Part shown: piece after piece, positions 1-8,990 of the stretch
How positions within the stretch are numbered: the stretch's first letter is position 1
How the letters are laid out: the number at the start of each line of letters is the position of its first letter
Assembly (NCBI GenBank): GCA_002749535.1
Contig: MZZL01000390.1
Span: forward strand, 972,182-1,036,181
Length of the DNA stretch: 64,000 bases
DNA from: Apophysomyces variabilis
Taxonomy: Eukaryota > Mucoromycota > Mucoromycetes > Mucorales > Mucoraceae
Direction: 5' to 3'
Notes under the pieces: generated by a model
Databases searched by the model: none
What the model saw: only the letters and a program-made list of their open reading frames with translations
Told to the model about the DNA's origin: nothing
Made by a program: the position numbers and the translations under genes

Positions 1-1315
1 CCGATGTGGCCCTGATCACGAGTGTGCGGGATGGCATGAACACTACTTCGTTTGAATACGTCATATGCCAGGACCAGCAGCACGGGCCACTGATTCTCTC
101 CGAGTTCACGGGAACCGCAGGTTCGTTTGGCGCTGCCATACTTATCAATCCTTGGGACTATGCAGGCGTTTCGAAAGCCATTCTGGAAGCATTGTCTATG
201 TCGCCAGAAGAGAAACGCACAAGGCATCAACAACTCTACAACCATGTGACTACCCATACAGCATCTGTCTGGGCACATTCCTTTGTCAAACAACTCGTCT
301 CCGTTGCGCAAGAGCTCAACCAATCCCGGTTTACACCCGTGCTCAACAAGAACGAACTTCTGGAACAATATGCTAAAGCAAACCGACGAGTCTTGTTTTT
401 CGATTATGACGTACGTATCATGTTTTTAGAGAACGAGAAGGATGAAGAAAGAAAGGAAGAAAGAAAGAAAAGAACGTTCGTAAAGCTAAAACTTTGTTCT
501 CTAGGGAACCCTAACTCCCATCGTGTCGGTTCCAAGTGAGGCTAAACCTGGGGCACAGATGCTTCAATCGCTACAAACCTTGTGTAGCGATCCTAAAAAC
601 GAAGTGTGGATCATCTCCGGTCGGGATCAGGCTACTTTGGAGAAGTGGCTCGGGCACATCCCAAACCTGAATTTCAGTGCTGAACATGGTTGTTTCTTGA
701 AACCAGCCAAGACCAAGGATTGGTCCAACGTCGTGGATGATATTGATATGAGTTGGAAACAGGATGTCATCGAGATCTTTGACTACTACACAGAAAGAAC
801 ACAAGGCAGCTTTATTGAACATAAGAAATCCTCCGTCTCATGGCACTACCGGCTAGCCGATGCAGAATACGGGTAAGATAAAAAAAAAAGGAGGGATACC
901 GAGAAGACATCATTCATTTACACACAAACGAACCTTTTTTTTTAGTGCCTTTCAAGCCAACGAATGCCAGAATCATTTAGAGAATAGCATTGTATCCAAG
1001 TTTCCTGTAGAAATATTGGTTGGAAAGAAAAATCTCGAGGTCCGTCCTGTATTGATCAACAAAGGCGAAGTAGTGAAAAAAGTACTTGCGCAAGTGGCTG
1101 ACGCCGATTTCATCATGTGCGCGGGCGACGACAAAACGGATGAAGACATGTTCCAAGTGCTCAATATTGCGAACAATAACAAGACCTTTGCTGAAAAGAA
1201 ATCCATATTTACCACTACAGTGGGTTCATCCAAAAAGAAGACGATGGCCGATTGGCATGTTCCTGATTGCAGGCAATTGACAGATATCTTGAACGACATG
1301 GCAGCTATCCGATGA
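1..1315 (+). CDS. TPS2: Trehalose-6-phosphate synthase/phosphatase, C-terminal part (5' end outside window)
   Basis: Two-domain trehalose enzyme that acts in the cytosol; the phosphatase part removes phosphate from trehalose-6-phosphate. The window opens inside the glycosyltransferase-20 domain (SVRDGMNTTSFEYVICQ). The HAD-type phosphatase domain follows. Three exons: 3-410, 505-872 and 946-1315. Splicing 410 to 505 rebuilds the HAD motif I DYDGTLTPI, which is split by the intron; this supports the junction strongly. Splicing 872 to 946 gives AEYGAFQA. Later HAD motifs are visible (WIISGRD, the lysine-rich stretch, and AGDDKTDEDMF). The stop is TGA at 1313-1315. The order GT20 then TPP is that of fungal Tps2-type proteins; whether the synthase half is active cannot be judged because its N-terminus is missing. 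The inverted-repeat element begins about 85 bp after the stop. Confidence 0.9.
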
Positions 1316-1403
1316 GAAAGAAACGGCCATGTCGAATTTGATCCAAAAAGAAAAAAGTAAAAAGAAAATAAATAAAGAAAAACACTGTTTTGGTTCTTTT
1401 TTT

Positions 1404-2944
1404 TTCAATACTTTAACAATTGAACAGGAGTACAATATTTCTATATGAAGATGGGCATGGGAATGTTATTGATGAGAATGGTGGTCCTGAGCCGATGGAC
1501 TACATTGTTGATCAGAATGAATTTGTTGTCGAGACAATTGCTACTCATACTGAGTACTTGGAAACTGCAGCCCCCAATGAATCTTCTCTAGCGTGTCCAA
1601 TGTTGTTAGAAAAGCCAAAGAATGATGATGTCCGTATGAAGGAGACAAACACAAAACGGGATTATGTGCGTTATACCATTCAGGATAAAGCTAGGTTTTT
1701 CGATCTGAAGATTGAAAAATGTATGAGTGCATCAGCTGCAGCAAAGCAGTTGGGCATTCACATTCGAACAGCGTATAGATGGGTTAGCCAGTATAATGTG
1801 TCTCCTGATAGTATTTTTGAGAGCTGTAAAAAAATAGGTCGTAAGTGCATCTTATCTGAAGAACATAAAGCGACTATTATCACTTTCATTGATGCTAATC
1901 CCTCTGCTACTGTTGTTGAAGTGACCGAGCATTTATTGAAGCAATTTCATGACCTTAAAGTATCACGCAGTACTGTTAATAACTTTATGAGACGTGAATG
2001 CAACCTTTCGTTGAAAAAGCAGATTTTCATTCTGTTGAGAGAGACAGTCCAGCAAAGATTGAGGAACGGTACAATTGGGTTTGTAATTGGGAAAATACAG
2101 ACATGAACTTCCTGACGAATTGCGTGTTTCTTGACGAGTCTGCTTTTGATATCAATATGAAACGCTCAAGAGCTTGGTCCAAAAAAGGTACTCGTGCTAT
2201 TGTTACCAGACCTACTACGAGAGCAAACACAACGTCTATACTGGGTGCTGTCTCTGCCGCAGGTTTGATTACCGTCGGCGTAAAAAAACCTAGACCTGCA
2301 AAGAAGAGAAAGGCTGACGGATATATAAGCTCAGGAACAGTAACTGGTCACTACATTAGTTTCTTAAAAGTAACTCTCGATGAAATGGACAAACATCCGC
2401 ATATGAAAGGTCACTATGTAGTCATGGATAATGCACCCATTCACACTCATGAAAACATAAAGAAGTATATTGAGTATCGAGGATATAAATGTGTGTATCT
2501 TCCAACTTACTCTCCTGAACTTAACCCAATAGAACAGTTCTGGGCAGTGGCAAAGAGTAAGGTGAAGCGCCATAGGTTTATTGCAAGAAGACACTTTATC
2601 TAAAAGAATAACGGAAGCCTGTAAAAGTGTGGAGAAAAATTACTTTAAAGGTTTCGTTTCGCGTTCTTACAAATGCTGGGATAAATGTCGAAACAGAGAG
2701 CCCATGTAATAGTTATTAACGACTCATTCAAAAGCCAAAAATAAAAAATAAAAAAAAAGTGGCTGGTTATGTTTGATGAAAGGTAACCAAGCGGAGGTTA
2801 GGCTGGTATGGTTATGTTTGATGAAAGGTAACCAAGCGGAGGTTAGGCTGGTATGGTTACGTTTGATGAAAGGTAACTAAGAGGAGGTTAGGCTGGTGTG
2901 GTTATGTTTGGTGAAAAGTAACCAAGCGGAGGTTAGGCTGGTAT
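1404..2944 (+). repeat. Left inverted-repeat arm (matches 8808-10350 in reverse complement)
   Basis: The arm covers the transposase, about 155 bp of A-rich 3' sequence and the first four minisatellite units. Both encoded transposase frames are identical in the two arms. The only differences noticed are near the transposase start (positions 1422 and 1427) and in A/T-run lengths. After the fourth 45-bp unit the two arrays no longer match unit by unit. Confidence 0.85.
1420..2603 (+). pseudogene. Tc1/mariner-type DD34E transposase, left copy (start codon lost, frameshifted)
   Basis: Would catalyse cut-and-paste transposition. An N-terminal helix-turn-helix region (around SAAAKQLGIHIRTAYRW) is followed by a DDE domain. 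Catalytic residues are visible: D in VFLDESAF, D in VMDNAPIH and E in LNPIEQFW, with 34 residues between the second D and the E. The protein is split over two frames. The first runs to 2106 and the second is open from 1998 to 2603; the continuous family-like sequence switches frame at an AAAAAG run near 2013-2019, which fits loss of one A. The ATG used in the right copy (ATGAGT) is AGGAGT here at 1426-1431. The same frameshift occurs in the right copy. Programmed -1 frameshifting is a less likely alternative. Confidence 0.85.
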
Positions 2945-5012
2945 GGTTATGTTTGATGAAAGATAACCAAGCGGAGGTTAGGCTGGTGTGGTTATGTTTG
3001 ATGAAAGATAACCAAGAGGAGGTTAGGCTGGTGTGGTTATGTTTGATGAAAGATAACCAAGAGGAGGTTAGGCTGGTGTGGTTATGTTTGATGAAAAGTA
3101 ACCAAGCGGAGGTTAGGCTGGTATGGTTATGTTTGATGAAAGGTAACCAAGCGGGCGTTAGGCTGGTGTGGTTATGTTTGATGAAAGATAACCAAGAGGA
3201 GGTTAGGCTGGTATGGTTATGTTTGATGAAAGGTAACCAAGCGGAGGTTAGGCTGGTATGGTTATGTTTGATGAAAGATAACCAAGAGGAGGTTAGGCTG
3301 GTATGGTTATGTTTGATGAAAGGTAACCAAGCGGAGGTTAGGCTGGTATGGTTATGTTTGATGAAAAGTAACCAAGCGGAGGTTAGGCTGGTGTGGTTAT
3401 GTTTGATGAAAGATAACCAAGAGGAGGTTAGGCTGGTATGGTTATGTTTGNNNNNNNNNNNNNNNNNNNNNNNNNNNNNNNNNNNNNNNNNNNNNNNNNN
3501 NNNNNNNNNNNNNNNNNNNNNNNNNNNNNNNNNNNNNNNNNNNNNNNNNNNNNNNNNNNNNNNNNNNNNNNNNNNNNNNNNNNNNNNNNNNNNNNNNNNN
3601 NNNNNNNNNNNNNNNNNNNNNNNNNNNNNNNNNNNNNNNNNNNNNNNNNNNNNNNNNNNNNNNNNNNNNNNNNNNNNNNNNNNNNNNNNNNNNNNNNNNN
3701 NNNNNNNNNNNNNNNNNNNNNNNNNNNNNNNNNNNNNNNNNNNNNNNNNNNNNNNNNNNNNNNNNNNNNNNNNNNNNNNNNNNNNNNNNNNNNNNNNNNN
3801 NNNNNNNNNNNNNNNNNNNNNNNNNNNNNNNNNNNNNNNNNNNNNNNNNNNNNNNNNNNNNNNNNNNNNNNNNNNNNNNNNNNNNNNNNNNNNNNNNNNN
3901 NNNNNNNNNNNNNNNNNNNNNNNNNNNNNNNNNNNNNNNNNNNNNNNNNNNNNNNNNNNNNNNNNNNNNNNNNNNNNNNNNNNNNNNNNNNNNNNNNNNN
4001 NNNNNNNNNNNNNNNNNNNNNNNNNNNNNNNNNNNNNNNNNNNNNNNNNNNNNNNNNNNNNNNNNNNNNNNNNNNNNNNNNNNNNNNNNNNNNNNNNNNN
4101 NNNNNNNNNNNNNNNNNNNNNNNNNNNNNNNNNNNNNNNNNNNNNNNNNNNNNNNNNNNNNNNNNNNNNNNNNNNNNNNNNNNNNNNNNNNNNNNNNNNN
4201 NNNNNNNNNNNNNNNNNNNNNNNNNNNNNNNNNNNNNNNNNNNNNNNNNNNNNNNNNNNNNNNNNNNNNNNNNNNNNNNNNNNNNNNNNNNNNNNNNNNN
4301 NNNNNNNNNNNNNNNNNNNNNNNNNNNNNNNNNNNNNNNNNNNNNNNNNNNNNNNNNNNNNNNNNNNNNNNNNNNNNNNNNNNNNNNNNNNNNNNNNNNG
4401 GTTATGTTTGATGAAAGATAACCCAGAGGAGGTTAGGCTGGTATGGCTATGTTTGATGAAAGATAACCCAGAGGAGGTTAGGCTGGTATGGCTATGTTTG
4501 ATGAAAGATAACCCAGAGGAGGTTAGGCTGGTATGGCTATGTTTGATGAAAGATAACCAAGCGGAGGTTAGGCTGGTGTGGTTATGTTTGATGAAAGATA
4601 ACCAAGAGGAGGTTAGGCTGGTGTGGTTATGTTTGGTGAAAGATAACCAAGCGGAGGTTAGGTTGGTATGGTTATGTTTGATGAAAAGTAACCAAGAGGA
4701 GGTTAGGCTGGTGTGGTTATGTTTGATGAAAAGTAACCAAGAGGAGGTTAGGCTGGTGTGGTTATGTTTGGTGAAAGATAACCAAGCGGAGGTTAGGCTG
4801 GTATGGTTATGTTTGATGAAAAGTAACCAAGAGGAGGTTAGGCTGGTTTGGTTATGTTTGATGAAAAGTAACCAAGAGGAGGTTAGGCTGGTGTGGTTAT
4901 GTTTGATGAAAGATAACCAAGAGGAGGTTAGGCTGGTATGGTTATGTTTGATGAAAAGTAACCAAGCGGAGGTTAGGCTGGTATGGTTATGTTTGATGAA
5001 AGGTAACCAAGT
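2760..5012 (+). repeat. 45-bp minisatellite array, left arm
   Basis: About 50 tandem 45-bp units, counting the unresolved gap. Each unit opens with GGTTATGTTTGATGAAA, continues with a variable RRT AACC segment and closes with GGTTAGGCTGGTRT. Variation is confined to a few sites (GGT, GAT or AGT; GCG or GAG; GAG or GGC; GTG or GTA). Because 45 is a multiple of three and the unit has no stop in one frame, the array reads as a 15-residue repeat (WLCLMKGNQAEVRLV); I regard this long frame as a by-product, since the reverse strand is also largely open. The plus strand is G-rich. Confidence 0.95.
3451..4399. other. Assembly gap (949 N) inside the left minisatellite
   Basis: Unit starts on either side (3440 and 4400) are 960 bp apart, which is 21 units plus 15 bp. 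The N count is therefore probably an estimate and the true array length is unknown. Confidence 0.99.
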
Positions 5013-5118
5013 GGGTCACTATGGGAACAGATTTCCTAAAGAGAGGGGGAACAACAACAAAAAAAAGGCGTTGGACATGAAACATTTAGGGGACCGTGTA
5101 TCTTCACACTTTGTTTAT

Positions 5119-5147
5119 CTCATCATAACCACACCAGCCTAACACCC
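5119..5147 (-). repeat. Single reverse-oriented minisatellite fragment beside the cargo gene
   Basis: The stretch containing TAACCACACCAGCCTAAC is a partial 45-bp unit in the orientation of the right array, although it lies next to the left array, separated from it by about 107 bp of unrelated sequence. Confidence 0.75.
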
Positions 5148-5149
5148 AG

Positions 5150-5202
5150 GGAAAAAAGTAGGGAAAATCCCCTACTTTCAGGGAAATTTCCCTACTTTTA
5201 TT
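5150..5202. repeat. Short palindrome upstream of the cargo gene
   Basis: AAAAAGTAGGGAAA at the left is mirrored by TTTCCCTACTTTTA at the right, with CCCCTACTTTCAGGG between them. The inner CCCCTACT can also pair with the left AGTAGGG. It could extrude as a cruciform or fold in RNA. It ends about 80 bp before the proposed ATG at 5285. Confidence 0.7.
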
Positions 5203-5284
5203 TTCCTTCTTGTACATTTACTTTAGGCATTTGTCGTTGGTGCATTCATTATTCATTTGTTTGTATCATAATCCTTGGTATACT

Positions 5285-6649
5285 ATGTCAATGATTGAAA
5301 AACTATGTCCTTTTTGCATTGATGATGCGACTTTCACTACGCATCAAAAAACACGAATGCACATATACAGTCAACATTCCATTCTGTTGCCTACGAACAT
5401 CTACAGGGCAAAACCTAGAAACAGAAACCCAAGAAATGCAAAAATACGTTATTTTGCATGCCCGTGTTGTGAGCACTATACCATTTCAAAGGACGAATTG
5501 AAACTACACGTGGATCAACATGGTTTCAAGGTTCCTGCTCTTGATGATGCTTTACCTTGGATAGTACAGAACACAAACATTGTCACCAAGTTTCATGATT
5601 ATTTCTCGTCGTGCTTGTCCAACTTTCAAAGCAATATGGATGTTGATCGGTGCTTCAATGACCTTCTGTAAGTGTTTTCAGTTAAATTGATTAAGCATTT
5701 TGTTCATATTGTATCCTCACTTGTTGACAGGTGCATTTCATCTGTGTTAGTATTACAAAAACGCGTAAAATACGAATCTGTGCCCATCGAAAAATTCCCT
5801 CCTTCTTTATTGGCAAATTTGCGTCGAGAAGTTTTAAAATCGTTGTCATTGCCGAGTATCCTTGATCCCGCCTTGTTCATGTCAATCAAAGGCATCCTCC
5901 AAATGTATCATGAAAATGAAATCAGTAACTTGGCTACGCGACAGAAATTGATCAACCTTGCCTTGAAAAAAGTTGGCCCAGAACAAAGTATTGTTGCCGC
6001 GGTGGAATCACTCTTACCTGCTATGAAGGATTTGGATGCTGGCGAAATTGGTGAATCCGAATTGGCTTGTTCAATTGTTCATCCCCTTATCCAATCATTA
6101 CTTGCATATGAAATGGATGAGAAGATGGCTAAATGTACGAATACCATTCCTGAAAACGGCACGGATGTAGGACGACGACCTGATTATGAAGTTACCATCT
6201 ACGAACAATACCATCCATCGTTTCGTACATGCTTTGGGGAACTGAAGGGTGAAGGATCATCAGATGTATCGGCAATTATGGATTTTTACCGTTTGGGAGT
6301 GTTCGCAAAACTGGAGATCGTCACCAGCAATTTGACCGGTGTGTTGTGCTTTCAAGCCCTGGGAACAACAATCACATTCTATGCACTAACACATCCTCAC
6401 CCTTGTATCTATACGTTCACTGAACTTGCGACAGTTACCATACCCAAGACAAAGAATGACATAATGTCTATGATAAGTGCCCTTGATGACCTGTTCAAAA
6501 TTGCCGTATACCATCGTACAATATCGAAGGCTCCCATGACAAATGCTCATCTGCCGACGTTGCCATTTGAATTTGTGCAAGGAAAACGAAAATCTCTTCC
6601 TATAAAACGACGACCATCATTGGGATCCATTTCGAACAGGAAATTGTAA
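5285..6649 (+). CDS. Cargo protein: two C2H2-like zinc fingers plus possible PD-(D/E)XK nuclease-like domain
   Basis: The only gene between the two arrays. The ATG at 5285 starts the frame. Two exons, 5285-5667 and 5731-6649, are joined over a 63-nt GTAAGT...CAG intron, giving 433 residues. Finger 1 has C8, C11, H26 and H31; finger 2 has C59, C62, H75 and H79 (C-x2-C-x12-H-x3-H). The C-terminal part has PD at 278-279 and ELK at 298-300, spaced as in PD-(D/E)XK nucleases, followed by FYRLGVFAKLEI and a predicted beta-rich segment. From memory, similar uncharacterised proteins are abundant in Mucorales; this is not verified. The tail is basic (KRKSLPIKRRPS). A DNA-binding or nuclease role in the element is inference. 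No frame break is seen, unlike both transposases. Confidence 0.65.
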
Positions 6650-6784
6650 CCAATCGTATTGGTCACCATTGGTAGATCGTATCAATAAAAACAATGCAGT
6701 AACATGTATTCCTTGTTATTCTCCTTGTCAATTCAGGTGTGTCCGTTAAGTGTATTGATTGACGGCAAAAGTGCTTTTGGCCAA

Positions 6785-8990
6785 GCTAACTCAATCCTCG
6801 CTTGGTTACTTTTCATCAAACATAACCACACCAGCCTAACCTCCTCTTGGTTACCTTTCATCAAACATAACCATACCAGCCTAACCTCCTCTTGGTTACT
6901 TTTCATCAAACATAACCATACCAGCCTAACGCCCGCTTGGTTACCTTTCATCAAACATAACCACACCAGCCTAACCTCCTCTTGGTTACTTTTCATCAAA
7001 CATAACCACACCAGCCTAACGCCCGCTTGGTTACTTTTCATCAAACATAACCGTACCAGCCTAACCTCCTCTTAGTTACCTTTCATCAAACATAACCACA
7101 CCAGCCTAACGCCCACTTGGTTACTTTTCATCAAACATAACCATACCAGCCTAACCTCCTCTTGGTTACTTTTCACCAAACATAACCACACCAGCCTAAC
7201 CTCCTCTTAGTTACCTTTCATCAAACGTAACCATACCAGCCTAACCTCCGCTTGGTTACCTTTCATCAAACATAACCACACCAGCCTAACGCCCACTTGG
7301 TTACTTTTCATCAAACATAACCACACCAGCCTAACCTCCTCTTGGTTACTTTTCATCAAACATAACCATACCAGCCTAACCTCCTCTTGGTTACTTTTCA
7401 TCAAACATAACCGTACCAGCCTAACCTCCTCTTAGTTACCTTTCATCAAACATAACCACACCAGCCTAACGCCCGCTTGGTTACTTTTCATCAAACATAA
7501 CCATACCAGCCTAACCTCCTCTTGGTTATCTTTCATCAAACATAACCATACCAGCCTAACCTCCTCTTGGTTATCTTTCATCAAACATAACCATACCAGC
7601 CTAACCTCCTCTTGGTTACTTTTCATCAAACATAACCGTACTAGCCTAACCTCCTCTTAGTTACCTTTCATCAAACGTAACCATACCAGCCTACCGGCCG
7701 CATGGTTACTTTTCATCAAACATACCCATACCAGCCTAACGCCCGCTTGGTTATCTTTCATCAAACATAACCGTACTAGCCTAACCTCCTCTTGGTTACT
7801 TTTCATCAAACATAACCAAACCAGCCTAACCTCCTCTTGGTTACTTTTCATCAAACATAACCATACCAGCCTAACCTCCGCTTGGTTACTTTTCATCAAA
7901 CATAACCATACCAACCTAACACCCGCTTGGTTATCTTTCATCAAACATAACCACACCAGCCTAACACCCGCTTGGTTATCTTTCATCAAACATAACCACA
8001 CCAGCCTAACGCCCGCTTGGTTACTTTTCATCAAACATAACCATACCAGCCTAACCTCCTCTTGGTTACCTTTCATCAAACATAACCATACCAGCCTAAC
8101 CTCCTCTTGGTTACTTTTCATCAAACATAACCATACCAGCCTAACGCCCGCTTGGTTACCTTTCATCAAACATAACCATACCAGCCTAACCTCCGCTTGG
8201 TTACTTTTCATCAAACATAACCACACCAGCCTAACCTCCTCTTGGTTATCTTTCATCAAACATAACCACACCAGCCTAACCTCCTCTTGGTTATCTTTCA
8301 TCAAACATAACCACACCAGCCTAACCTCCGCTTGGTTATCTTTCATCAAACATAACCATACCAGCCTAACCTCCGCTTGGTTATCTTTCATCAAACATAA
8401 CCACACCAGCCTAACCTCCTCTTGGTTACTTTTCATCAAACATAACCAAACCAGCCTAACCTCCTCTTGGTTACTTTTCATCAAACATAACCATACCAGC
8501 CTAACCTCCGCTTGGTTACTTTTCACCAAACATAACCATACCAGCCTAACCTCCTCTTGGTTATCTTTCATCAAACATAACCACACCAGCCTAACGCCCG
8601 CTTGGTTACCTTTCATCAAACATAACCATACCAGCCTAACCTCCGCTTGGTTACCTTTCATCAAACATAACCATACCAGCCTAACCTCCTCTTGGTTATC
8701 TTTCATCAAACATAACCACACCAGCCTAACCTCCTCTTGGTTACTTTTCATCAAACATAACCAAACCAGCCTAACCTCCTCTTGGTTACTTTTCATCAAA
8801 CATAACCATACCAGCCTAACCTCCGCTTGGTTACTTTTCACCAAACATAACCACACCAGCCTAACCTCCTCTTAGTTACCTTTCATCAAACGTAACCATA
8901 CCAGCCTAACCTCCGCTTGGTTACCTTTCATCAAACATAACCATACCAGCCTAACCTCCGCTTGGTTACCTTTCATCAAACATAACCAGC
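6785..8990 (-). repeat. 45-bp minisatellite array, right arm (inverted relative to left)
   Basis: About 49 gap-free units, the reverse complement of the left array. Higher-order structure is visible. A rare variant CTTAGTTACC recurs at 7071, 7206, 7431, 7656 and 8871, with 225-bp (five-unit) steps in the middle. The variant AACCAAACCAGC recurs 630 and 315 bp apart (14 and 7 units) at about 7815, 8445 and 8760. One diverged unit near 7691 contains CCGGCCGCATGG. The four units next to the transposase match those of the left array; deeper units do not. Confidence 0.95.

Noticed and set aside
2760..5012. GGTTAGG words as interstitial telomere repeats
   Set aside because: They occur once per 45-bp unit in a fixed context and never in tandem TTAGGG form.
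2896..5142. A 748-codon open frame across the left minisatellite, as a repetitive protein
   Set aside because: The unit is 45 bp, so one stop-free unit makes any length open. The frame crosses the N gap, the right array is interrupted by recurrent stop-bearing units, and the opposite strand is also open. No signal peptide or stable flanking coding sequence is seen.
2760..8990. The regular direct repeats as a CRISPR array
   Set aside because: Units are contiguous 45-bp tandem copies with no unique spacers, and the host is a eukaryote.
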